From Atriophallophorus winterbourni (lineage: Eukaryota; Platyhelminthes; Trematoda; Plagiorchiida; Microphallidae): a stretch of DNA of 64,000 nt. Shown piece after piece: positions 1 to 9,814 of this stretch (position 1 is its first letter; each line of letters opens with the position of its first letter). The position numbers and the translations under genes are program-made. Under the pieces are notes generated by a model, which did no database searches, was not told the DNA's origin, and saw only the letters and a program-made list of their open reading frames with translations. The stretch is from assembly GCA_013407085.1 (NCBI GenBank), contig JACCGJ010020111.1:109942-173941 (forward strand), given 5' to 3'.

Positions 1-1
1 A

Positions 2-757
2 GATCTAAACACATTGCACGTTTCGTCTTCGAGAAACAAACTACCATTCAACTTCTAAAAGTGCAAGGTGTTGAACATTTGAAAGGTTGTTAATTACAAC
101 TACACTCTTGGGTCCCACCAAATCGTCTGGACCACTGAAGAGAAGGATTTGGGTAGTTCGACCAGTTCAAGTCTGGAGACTTTACTCTTGTGCAAAGCGG
201 CTAACAAAAAGGCGTCACAAGTATTGGCGTTATTCAGACAAATTTTCGGCAGATTCTCCAATCAGTCGGTGCCCCGTATCATAAACAACTATCTAAGACC
301 AGCGATGGAGTACGCTGTTCAGGCTTGGTCACCCTGGATTCAGAAAGACATAAATCTTCTGCAGCGTATTAACCACCGAACCACAAAGCTTGTACCCGGA
401 CTAGCTGCTCAACCATATGAAGAACGTTTGAGGAGTCTCAATCTTTTCGACTTTCGCTGTCGTCGACTAAGAGGTGACCTCATACTGATGTACAATATTA
501 TGCACGTCCCTAACCATACCTTGTCCAAACTTTTCACACGCTCGCCACCCCGTGCCAGTTGGAAGCATGAACTTTCAGTGCTTTATCCCTCTTCAAGACT
601 GAACTGTAGAAGATATTCGTTTCCTGTATGTGTAAGTTTCACATGTAACACCCTCCCATCCACTGTTACACACTCAGCCAACCTGGCCATTTGTAAAGCT
701 AATTTGAACAATAACTTAAGCGACAACCCATACTTTGATACGATTAACACTACATGA
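2..757 (+). pseudogene. LINE reverse transcriptase, C-terminal fragment (copy 1)
   Basis: The frame encodes the thumb/connection end of a CR1-like reverse transcriptase: a stretch reading LRPAMEYAVQAWSPW, then a D-x-L-Q-R-I...TK-x-V-x-GL segment, YEERLRSLNLF, and RRLRGDLILMYNIM, the usual order at the C-terminus of jockey/CR1 enzymes. The catalytic core lies upstream of the window. Two nonsense codons interrupt the frame in this copy: TAA at 56-58 (shared with both other copies) and TGA at 80-82 (private; the others read Gly). After 82 the frame is open to the TGA at 755-757. It would make DNA copies of its own RNA at a nicked target, but this copy is dead. No start codon belongs to this fragment. 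Confidence 0.85.
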
Positions 758-844
758 GTTTTCCTGTTCTTCTTTTTATTGTATATACGTCATAACTCCT
801 TCCTATGGTTATTGTTAAGCTGAATGCTTTTCAGACCATTACAA

Positions 845-866
845 CTTTGAATCACTTTGAATCACT
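845..866 (+). repeat. 3'-terminal direct repeat of LINE copy 1
   Basis: Two perfect CTTTGAATCA units and a partial third mark the LINE/satellite boundary. The same tail is present at 8671-8692 and, with one substitution, around 11130-11150. In CR1-like LINEs such tails are the priming end used during target-primed reverse transcription. Confidence 0.6.
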
Positions 867-2205
867 ATGAACCAATCTGTGATCTACAATGTTTGAGTCA
901 ATCATAGCTGACAATGCTTATTATCTTAGTCCAAAAACAACAAACGTTGTGAACCAATGTTAGATCGAGAATCTTCGTACTATTCAGAGCTGATAATGCT
1001 TATACTTCAGTCTAAAAACTACAAAATTTTGAACCAATGTTAGATCGATAATCTTTGAACAAATCAGAGCTGACAATGCTTGATATTTTAGTCCAAAAAC
1101 TGTAAACGTTTTAAACCAATCTGAGTATGACAAAGAATGAAACAACCGGAGCTAGCAATGCTTAATATTACAGTATTAAAACTACAAACGTTTTCAACCA
1201 ATGATAGATCAAGAATTTTTTACTAATCAGAGCTGACAATGTCTAATATTTCAGTCCAAAAACTACAAACGTTTTAAACCAATCTTTATCGATGCCAATC
1301 AGAGCTGACGATGCCTGATATTTCAGTCCAAAACTACGAACATTTCGAACCAATCTGAGATCGACAATTTGAACCAATCACAGCTGACGAATCACCCTAC
1401 AGTGCCTAATATTTCAGTCTCAAAACCACGAACGTTTTGAACGTTTTGAAAATTGGAGCTGTCAATGCTCGATATTTTGATCTAAAACTACAAAATATTT
1501 TTTCATTAATTTGAGATCGAAAATGTTTGAACATATCAGAACTGGTAATTCACAATATGTCAATTCAAAACTACGAACGTATTGAACAAATCAGAGCTAA
1601 AAATGCTTAATATTTTAGTTCAAAAACTACAAACGTTTCGAACCAATCTGAGATCGATAATGTTTAAACCAATCACAGCTGACAATGCTTAATATTTCAG
1701 TCTAAAAACTACAAACGTTTTGAACCAATCTGAGACAGACAATGGTAGAACTAATCAGAGCTGACATTGCTCAATATTGCAGTCGGAAAAATATAAACGT
1801 TATAACCCAATCTGGGTTGGACAATGTTCAAACCAATCAGAGCTGACAATATTCATTATTTCAGTCCAAAAACTACGAATGTTTCAAATCAATCTGAGAT
1901 CGACAATGTTTAAACCCATCAGACCTGACAATGCTCAATCTCTCAGTCTAAAAACCACAAACATTTTAAACCAATCTCAGATGGACAGTATATAAAACAA
2001 TCAGATATTTGAGTCCAAAAACTACAAACGTTTTGAATCAATCTGAGATCGACAATGATTGAACCAATGGAAGCTGACAATACTAGATATTTCAGTCCAA
2101 AATCTACAAATCGTTTGAACCAATATATGATCAACAATGTTTGAACCGATCAAAGCCGACATTACTTAAAACTTCAGTCCAAAAAATAACGAACGATTGG
2201 AACCA
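867..2205 (+). repeat. 82-bp satellite array, forward orientation, block 1
   Basis: About 16 diverged monomers. Each contains, in order, GACAATGCTTAATATTTCAG, TCTAAAAACTACAAACG, TTTTGAACCAATCTGAGATC and GACAATGTTTGAACCAATCAG, with the next GACAATGC beginning 82 bp after the first. Monomer divergence is high and includes small indels. The first roughly 600 bp match the satellite downstream of LINE copies 2 and 3. No gene is seen here; the short open frames are satellite by-products. Confidence 0.92.
2201..2205. repeat. Target-site duplication AACCA (left) of Gypsy element 1
   Basis: AACCA lies directly before the TG of the left LTR and again at 6406-6410 directly after the CA of the right LTR. 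Removing the element and one copy restores a normal satellite monomer (GGAACCAATTTGAGATC). Five bp is the usual Ty3/Gypsy target duplication. Confidence 0.85.
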
Positions 2206-2414
2206 TGTAATGAATTGTATTGTATTAAATTGAATAATCAGCCCAAGAATGTGAGTGAGAACAACCGCGCTCACTCGAATAACAGTATGTATTGAATGAC
2301 AACCAGAATGAATGAATGACAATCAGATCTTGAATGATAGTACTATTGATTATTTCTGAATGAGTGGTGATGAATGATTGAGTATTATTGATCGTTAATC
2401 GAACAATCACCACA
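2206..2414 (-). repeat. 3' LTR of Gypsy element 1
   Basis: 209 bp, TGTAATG...CACCACA on the plus strand, paired with 6197-6405. It contains the stop codon of the Gag-Pol frame (TAA, plus-strand 2385-2387), so the polyprotein C-terminus is encoded inside the LTR. Confidence 0.92.
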
Positions 2415-5400
2415 ACCACCGCAGTTTGCGAATGATCCTGGGTTTTTATAATCCCGGTACGGCTTGTTCAACAAACGTTCTGATCTTCTTAACAGTCTCT
2501 CCGGTTCGGTATCTTCAGATGTATCTGTATCTCTGTAGGTAATTTGATCCACATGACGGCGATGCATTGAGCCATCATCAAGGTCCATTATTTTTACCAT
2601 GCATTTACCGATATTGCCAAGCACGATACCAGAACTCGGTCGGAATTCATTACCACGATGAAATGAAACGTCAGCTGATCCCAGACCCAGCAGATTTGAT
2701 CTCAGGGATCTTGCTCAGCATAACACAGCTGGAGTTTGCCCGGTAGTTGCGTGAGTACAATTCCGATATTGCAATAAGAAATTGTCAACAAATCGATCAA
2801 GTTCCTCAAATGTAGTAGGTGCACATGAATTGATTGCTCGCATCAAGGTACCAACAAAAGTTTCAGCTAATCCATTTGATTGTATATGACGAGGTGCAGT
2901 GAATAGGTGTCGACAGCCAAGAGAATGTAACCATTGTGTAACGCATGCAGCAGAAAAATGGCTGCCATTATCACTAACAACAGCAATAGGAACTCCTTCG
3001 CGACCGAATACTTTCCGCAGTGCAAGCATAGTAAAACTAGAGTTTGGTTTCTGTGTCCAAAAAACTTCAGGCCATTTCGAATAAGAATCAATCACGACCA
3101 ATGCGTAGTACTTGTTTAAAAATGGTCGACAGTAATCAACATGAATGCGCTGCCAAGCTTCACATGCCAATGGCCATGGTGTCCATTTTTATGGTTGTCG
3201 GAAAATTTTATGATGACAAGCTTCGCAAGAAACAGTAGTTCTGCGTATGTCTGCGTCTATTTCAGGCCACCAGCATAAACTTCTGGCTAAAGACTTCATT
3301 TTTTCTATCCCAATATGTCCAGAATGCAAATTATTCAGTACAGCTTTACGCAAAGTGAGAGGAATAATAATTCTATCATTCAGGCATAATAAACCATCAG
3401 GGGTCATTGAGAGTTCATCTCGTCTAGTAAAATATGATGGAAATTTCCTCCGAATATGTGAATTCCATCCATTCTTCAAAGCAGTAAAGATAGCAGAAAA
3501 GAAACGTTTCGTTTCACGAATTAACAAATGTCGACTGACAGGAAGTGGTTGCACCAAAAGAGAATCAAAAGTATCATCAGGTTTCGAATCTGGTAGTGAC
3601 TGGCGTGAGAGCTAATCTATATGTTGAATGTGTTTAGCACTTCGATGTTCAATTGAATAATCATAAGCACTGAGTGCTATGCTCTATCGTTGAACCATTG
3701 CGGCAGTACTTTTGGAAATAGATTTACCAGGATCGTATATGAATTTTAAGGCTTCATGGTCTGTAACAATGGTGAAACGATGACCAAACAGAAATTTGTG
3801 CAAACGTTGAATAGCCTAATAGACAGCTAAAGCTTCACGGTGTGTTTGAGCATAACCTTTTTCAGCAGCGGTTAGCCTGCGAGAAACGCAAACTACTGGA
3901 TGTCCATTTTGCTCGAGAACAGCACCAATACCGTCGGAAGATGCATCAGTAATTACAAAGGAATGAATTTTGGGACTAAATAGACGAAGAACTGCATCAG
4001 ACTTCAGAAAGGATAATATGCTACGTAAACAATGTTCATGTTCATCAGTCCACACAAAAGTTTCTTTTGATTGAAGTGAAAATAATGGTGAAGCTTTTAC
4101 ACTGATATTTGGAATGAACCTCGAATAGTATTGCAATGCACCGATAAGAGATCTCAATTGTGTCATGTTCTTTGGGGACTCAGCATTGGTTAGTGGGAGT
4201 AAACGATTTGGATCTGGTTTATAACCATTACCATCAACAATGTATCCAAGGCATTCAAAATTCGAAACAGAAAACAAACACTCTTTCGGATTAACGGCAA
4301 CATTTTTAGAGGTGAATCTACGAAACAATTCCAGTAAACGTTCATCATGAAGAAATCGTCTTGACGCATGCACAATAACATCATCCTGATATACTTCAAC
4401 TCCAACCATATCGCGAGTAATATCGTTCATGACTTGTTGAAATATGGCAGGAGAATTGCACAAACCAAAAGGTAAGAATTTGTACCGAAATAGACCAAAC
4501 GGTGTATTGATGGTAGTTAACATTGAAGACTGATCAGTCAATGGTATTTGTAGGTAAGCATCTTTTAAATCAATCTTTGAGAAAAATTTGGATCCAGTCA
4601 ATTTATTCAAAATATCTTCGGGTTCAACTGTCGTGCATGTTTGCATCAACAATCTAGTATTTAATGTTAGACGATAATCAACGCAAATCCTTGGGGTCCT
4701 CCCATCAGACTTCAACGGTGTGACAATAGGTGTGCCCCAAGCAGAGGACTCGACCCTTTCAATGATACCTCTAGAACATAGATCTCTCAAAGCTTTTTCG
4801 ACAGGTTCTCGGAGTCCATATAGAATTGGGCGGCGTTTGAGAAACACAGGGTTTCCTTCTACTTCGAGAGAAATAGGAGGAATTCGCATTCCACCAGTTG
4901 CTTGAGAACATTTAATTATGAGATTCTTCAACTCTAAAGTGTCTTCAGTCGATGTCAGAAAAGATAGACTGATTTTTAGTGCTTGCATTGCTCTAAGACC
5001 GAGAATAGATGGCCCAGATTCAATACCAATGAATCTACAGGCAGCAGTATTGTTTTCATCTCGAACGGAGATCATACACGATCCAACGACAGGAATAGCA
5101 TGTCCAGTAATGCCTCAAATTGTGAGGCTAGTAGGTTGGATTTCGGCATCAGAAGCAAACTGTTTTAGATCTCTCAGGGTAATAAGCGATTCAACGCTAA
5201 CCGTATCTAGAATGAAATTTAATGATGCTCCACTAGAAACACAAAAAATGTTTCTACGAATGTGGTTAGAATTGCGAGATGTCACTGCCAAAGCTAATGA
5301 TTTAAATTCATTATTAACATCGCTAACATCAGCGTTTTCCGAATCAGTCCAATACGTTTTAGGAACTCGACAAACAGATTGGATATGACCAGTTTTTTCA

Positions 5401-6131
5401 CACTTGTGACATCTGGCTTGACGGAATCGGCAAGTGTAGCGTGAGTGCAGTCTGCCGAATGAAGTACATTTCCCAATTTTGATTGAATTGGAATTGCTAT
5501 CAGCAACGCGATGATAGTTCGGCTGATATTTGAGCTGTTGACTTGCTTTAGCATTCTTCGATATTTCACGTTTATGTGTATTGAACATGACGGAATTTTG
5601 TGCTGGCGACAAATCTGTTGTTGCCACACGCGCATCTCCATACTTTTCGCAGTGAGCTCGAACCTCTTTAAAGGAGGGTTTTGGCAGCTTCAAGAGTTCA
5701 TTCTGCAAAACACTGTCATGTATTCCAGCAATTAGACGATCTTTCAATTGAATTTCTAGCAAGTCACCAAAGTCGCATTTCGCTGCTTGGATTAACAATT
5801 GTAGGATAAATTCGCGAATTCCCTGATTGGGCTGACGCACCATGGAATGAAATTTTGCGCGTTCGGTTGTCTCGAAATGTACAGGTTTCACGTGTTGCAT
5901 TGAAAGCGTCTTCAACGTTTCGTATGGAAGAGAGATAGGAGAATCAGGATAGGCTAAATTCTTGATTAACGTATATGCAGATTTCCCGACTGCATTTAGA
6001 AAATGAACCGATTTTTTATCATTCTCAGCTTTCGGTCATGTCATACACCAAATTTCGAATCTTTCACAATAGTCTTCTATTTCTCGAGCATTTGAATTTA
6101 TATCGAGAGGTTCTAGACTTGAACTTGTCAT
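2385..6131 (-). pseudogene. gag-pol: Gypsy element 1 Gag-Pol polyprotein, seven nonsense codons, no frameshift
   Basis: Starting at ATG 6131-6129, one frame of about 1249 codons runs to TAA 2387-2385 inside the 3' LTR. Order: Gag; two zinc knuckles (about codons 220-255), the first with its second Cys replaced by Phe, the second intact (CHKCEKTGHIQSVC); retropepsin near codon 309 with D-T-V-S where D-T/S-G-S is expected; RT with YQDD near codon 581 (plus 4380-4391); RNase H; integrase with an HxGH...CxxC finger (about 3340-3211) and the catalytic segments HVDYC, VSDNGSHF and NGLAETF. In-frame stops lie at 6036-6038 TGA, 5115-5117 TGA, 3816-3818 TAG, 3684-3686 TAG, 3612-3614 TAG, 3189-3191 TAA and 2715-2717 TGA. 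Between them the frame never shifts. Plus-strand open frames across this region are antisense shadows. Function when intact: self-copying through RNA and integration. This copy is inactive. Confidence 0.9.
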
Positions 6132-6173
6132 GACGAAATGATTCTGAATTGTATGAATTGTATCCTGCTCGGG

Positions 6174-6194
6174 CGAATCCTGCTCGCGACGCCA
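6174..6194 (-). other. Primer-binding site of Gypsy element 1
   Basis: Two bases inside the 5' LTR, the minus strand reads TGGCGTCGCGAGCAGG followed by ATTCG. Its complement ends in CCA and has the form of a tRNA 3' end: CGAATCCTGC (T-arm), a 7-nt acceptor strand and a discriminator G. Discriminator G with this T-arm fits a tRNA-Ser or tRNA-Arg, not the usual initiator Met or Lys. The tRNA family is inferred from general knowledge of tRNA structure. Confidence 0.75.
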
Positions 6195-6196
6195 AA

Positions 6197-6405
6197 TGTA
6201 ATGAATTGTATTGTATTGAATTGTATAATCAACCCAAGAATGTAAGTGAGAACAACCGCGCTCACTCGAATCACAGTATGTATTGAATAACAACCAGAAT
6301 GAATGAATGATAATCAGAACTTGAATGATAGTACTATTGATTATTTCTGAATGAGTGGTGATGAATGATTGAGTATCATTGATCGTTAATCGAACAATCA
6401 CCACA
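6197..6405 (-). repeat. 5' LTR of Gypsy element 1
   Basis: 209 bp, partner of 2206-2414 with 9 substitutions and no indels. It should carry the element's promoter; I see no convincing TATA or initiator motif to mark. It is followed by target duplication AACCA at 6406-6410. Confidence 0.92.
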
Positions 6406-7356
6406 AACCAATTTGAGATCGACAATGTTTGAACCAATCAAAGCTGACAATGCTTGATATTTCAATGTCAAAACTACAAACATTTTAAACCAGTATGCCT
6501 GACAATGCTTTATACTTCAGTCCAAAATCTACAAACGTCTTGAACCAATCTGAGATCGACAATGTTTCAACCAATCAGAGCTAACAATGCCTAATATTTC
6601 AGTCTAAAAACTACAAATGTTTTAAACCAATCTAAAATGGACAATGTTTGAACCAATCAGAGCTGACAATGCATTATATTTCAATCAGAAAATTACAAAC
6701 GTCTCAAACCTATCTGAGATCGACAATGTTTGAAACAAACAGAGATGACAATGCTCAATATTTCAGTCTAAAAACTACAAATGTTTTAAATTAATCTGAG
6801 ATCGACAATGTTTGGACCAATCATTGCTGACAATGCCTGATATTTCTCTCCATAAATTACAAACGTTTCAAACTAATCTGAGATCGACAATTTTTCAAAC
6901 AATCAGAGTTTACAATGCTCAATACTCCAGTCCAAAATCTACAAACGTTTTGAACCAATCTAAGATCGACAATTTTTGTACCAATCAGAGCTGACAATGC
7001 TTACTATTCCAGTCCAAAAAATTACAAACGTCTTGAATCAATCTGAGATCGACAATGTTTGAACCAATCAGAGCTGACAATGCACAATATTTTATTCGAA
7101 AAACTACAAACGTTTTGAACAAATTTGAGATGGACATTTTTCAAACCAATCAGAGATGACAATGCTTGTCATTTCAGTTGAACCACAGAGACTCAAAAAC
7201 TACAACATAATTTCGAACCACAATCAGAGCTGACAATGCCTAATATTTTAGTTCAAAAGTTACAAATGTTTCGAACAATATGAGATCGACAATGTTTGAA
7301 CAAATCAGATATAACAATGCCAGATATTTCAGTCGAATAACTGCAAACGTTTTGAA
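6406..7356 (+). repeat. 82-bp satellite array, forward orientation, block 2
   Basis: About 11-12 monomers between Gypsy element 1 and LINE copy 2. The first bases are the right-hand AACCA target duplication, continuing the monomer interrupted at 2205. Near 7170-7230 some monomers carry small insertions and rearrangements. The last bases (GCAAACGTTTTGAA) run straight into the LINE. Confidence 0.9.
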
Positions 7357-8692
7357 AATATCACCTATCACCTCGAAAACAATAGACTGCTTGCGACTGA
7401 ACAGCAAGGTTTCATGAAACATCACTCATGTCTATCTAACCTCTTGCTCACCATAAACGACTGGACTGAGTGAACAATGGTTACTCCATTCACGCATGCT
7501 TTTGAGACATTTCAAAGGCTTCCGAACGCCCCAATCATATTTTTTATCCCGAAACTTGAATTGCACGGGATAACAAGAAAACTTCTTGCTTGGCTAGAAC
7601 ACTATTTACGTGACCGGAAGACTTAAGTCAGAGGTGACGGCGCTTTATCGAAACCATTCAAAATTATGTGCGGAATGCCCTAGGGTTCGGTCCTCGGACC
7701 TATTTGGTTTTTGATCTACGCAATCGACATTCCCGAGCGTGGTAAATGCAAGATTATGTTATTTGCAGACGATATGAAGCTTTGAAGAAGCATAAGTATA
7801 AATGATGACTGTGAAACTTTGCAGAAAGATCTAAACACATTGCACGTTTCGTCTTCGAGAAACAAACTACCATTCAACTTCTAAAAGTGCAATGTGTTGA
7901 ACATTGGGAAGGTTGTTAATTACAACTACACTCTTGGGTCCCACCAACTCTTCTAGACCACTGAAGAGAAGGATTTGGGTAGTTCGACCAGTTCAAGTCT
8001 GGAGACTTTACTCTTGTGCAAAGCGGCTAACAAAAAGGCGTCACAAGTATTGGCGTTATTCAGACAAATTGTCGGCAGATTCTCCAATCAGTCGGTGTCC
8101 CGTATCATAAACAACTATCTAAGAGCAGCCGTGGAGTACGCTGTTCAGACTTGGTCACCCTGGATTCAGAAAGACATGAATCTTCTGCAGCGTATTAACC
8201 ACCGAACCACAAAGCTTGTACTCGGACTAGCTGCTCAACCATATGAAGAACGTTTGAGGAGTCTCAATCTTTTCGACTTTCGCTGTCGTCGACTAAGAGG
8301 TGACCTCATACTGATGTACAATATTATGCACGTCCCTAACCATACCTTGTCCAAACATTTCACACGCTCGCCACCCCGTGCCAGTTGGAAGCATGAACTT
8401 TCAGTGCGTTATCCCTCTTCAAGACTGAACTGTAGAAGATATTCGTTTCCTGTATGTGTAAGTTTCACATGTAACACCCTCCCATCCACTGTTACACACT
8501 CAGCCAACCTGGCCATTTGTAAAGCTAATTTGGACAATAACTTAAGAGACAACCCATACTTTGATACGATTAACACTACATGAGTTTTCCTGTTCTTCTT
8601 TTTATTGTATATACGTCATAACTCCTTCCTATGGTTATTGTTAAGCTAAATGCTTTTCAGACCATTACAACTTTGAATCACTTTGAATCACT
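7357..8692 (+). mobile_element. CR1/SR1-like LINE, copy 2 (5'-truncated)
   Basis: A 1336-bp LINE fragment starting inside the reverse transcriptase and ending with the CTTTGAATCA tail (8671-8692). Its left junction with satellite (GTTTTGAA/AATATCACC) is identical to that of copy 3, where it follows the same variant monomer (CAGTCGAATAACTGCAAACG). 5' truncation is normal for LINE insertions; a truncation point and satellite context shared with copy 3 are not, and point to duplication of an existing insertion. Confidence 0.9.
7360..8583 (+). pseudogene. LINE reverse transcriptase fragment, copy 2 (six nonsense codons)
   Basis: A single frame from 7360 to TGA 8581-8583 holds recognisable RT blocks: HLENNRLLATEQQGF with SCLSNLLLTINDW (fingers), a GSVLGPIWFLIYAIDIPE segment that normally follows a P-Q dipeptide (here P-stop), the catalytic FADD box (about 7759-7772), and the C-terminal thumb blocks. 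Nonsense codons: 7471 TGA, 7624 TAA, 7681 TAG, 7783 TGA, 7882 TAA and 7954 TAG. No frameshift is needed anywhere. Stops 7624, 7681, 7783 and 7882 are shared with copy 3, so the parent was dead before duplication; 7471 and 7954 are private. The endonuclease domain and any ORF1 are missing because of 5' truncation. Confidence 0.88.
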
Positions 8693-9814
8693 ATGAACAA
8701 ATCTGTGATCTACAATGTTTGAGTCAATCATAGCTGACAATGCTTATTATCTTAGTCCAAAAACAACAAACGTTGTGAACCAATGTTAGATCGAGAATCT
8801 TCGTAGTATTCAGAGCTGATAATGCTTATATTTCAGTCTAAAAACTACAAACTTTTGAACCAATGTTAGATCGATAATCTTTGAACAAATCAGAGCTGAC
8901 AATGCCTGATAATTCAGTTCAAAAACTGCAAACGTTTTGAACCAATCTGAGTATGAAAAAGAATAAAACAACCGGAGCTAGAAATGCTTAATATTTCAGT
9001 CTTAAAACTACAAACGTTTTCAACCAATGATAGATCAAGAATTTTTTACTAATCAGAGCTGACAATGCCTAATATTTCAGTCCAAAAACTACAAACGTTT
9101 TGAACCAATCTTTATCGACTGTGTTGAAACAAATCAGAGCTGACGATGCCTGATATTTCAGTCCAAAAACTACGAACATTTCGAACCAATCTGAGATCGA
9201 CAATTTTTAAACCAATCACAGCTGACAGTGCCTAATATTTCAGTCTCAAAACCACGAACGTGTTGAACCAATCTGAGATCAACAATTTTTGAACCAATCA
9301 CAGCTGACAGTTTCTAATATTTCAGTCCCAAACCCACGAACGTTTTAAACCAATGTGAGATCGACAATTTCTGGAACTATCAGACCTGACAATGCTTATT
9401 ATTTCAGTCCAAAAAAATTGAACGGTTTGAATCAATCTGAGATCGACAATGTTTGAACCAATCAGAGCTGACAATGCTCAATATTTTATTCGAAAAACTA
9501 CAAACGTATTGAACAAATTTAAGATGGACATTTTTTGAACCAATCACAGTTGACAATGCTTGTTATTTCAGTCTCAAAACTACAAACAGTTTGAACCAAT
9601 CAGAGATGGCAATGTTTAATATTTTAGTTCAAAATCTACAATCGTTTTAGAATAATTTCGAATCGACAAGGTTTGAAACAATCAGAGCTGACAATGCCTA
9701 ATATTTTAGTTCAAGAGCTACAAATGTTTCGGACAATATGATATCGACAATGTTCTAACAAATCAGATATGGCAATGCCAGATATTTCAGTCGAATAACT
9801 GCAAACGTTTTGAA
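8693..9814 (+). repeat. 82-bp satellite array, forward orientation, block 3
   Basis: About 14 monomers between LINE copies 2 and 3. The beginning matches the satellite after copies 1 and 3, including the variant with CAATGTTAGATCGAGAATC. The end matches the satellite before copy 2. With one LINE copy it forms the 2458-bp duplicated unit. Nothing else is seen in it. Confidence 0.9.

Larger units (their letters stand above)
1..866 (+). mobile_element. CR1/SR1-like LINE, copy 1 (3' part; 5' side cut by window edge)
   Basis: This is the 3' portion of a non-LTR retrotransposon: the end of the reverse transcriptase ORF, an AT-rich 3' UTR of about 110 bp, and a terminal direct repeat (CTTTGAATCA twice plus CT, 845-866). 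Satellite resumes directly afterwards. A short 3'-terminal repeat instead of poly(A) is typical of CR1-clade LINEs. The sequence is nearly identical to the copies at 7357-8692 and 9815-11150, and the satellite immediately downstream is also shared with them, so the three belong to a duplicated LINE-plus-satellite unit. The element continues upstream beyond the window. Confidence 0.85.
2206..6405 (-). mobile_element. Ty3/Gypsy LTR retrotransposon, element 1 (complete ends, dead coding region)
   Basis: A 4200-bp element on the minus strand with two 209-bp LTRs that begin TG and end CA, a 5-bp target duplication, a tRNA-complementary primer-binding site beside the 5' LTR, and one Gag-Pol frame in the order Gag, zinc knuckles, protease, RT, RNase H, integrase, which is the Ty3/Gypsy order. 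By my reading the LTRs differ at 9 of 209 positions (about 4.3%), with no indels, so the insertion is not recent. I see no clear polypurine tract next to the 3' LTR. It interrupts forward-oriented satellite between LINE copies 1 and 2, and sits in only one of the duplicated LINE units. Confidence 0.93.

Noticed and set aside
4918..5388. 156-codon open frame on the plus strand
   Set aside because: It is antisense to the protease region of Gypsy element 1 and has no recognisable content.
6174..6194. Possible tRNA gene fragment
   Set aside because: Only the acceptor and T-arm end is present, and it sits two bases inside an LTR, so it is a primer-binding site.
7467..8583. Stop-codon reassignment as an explanation for in-frame stops
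   Set aside because: All three stop codons occur in these frames, copies have private stops, and the 784-codon frame of element 2 is free of stops under the standard code.
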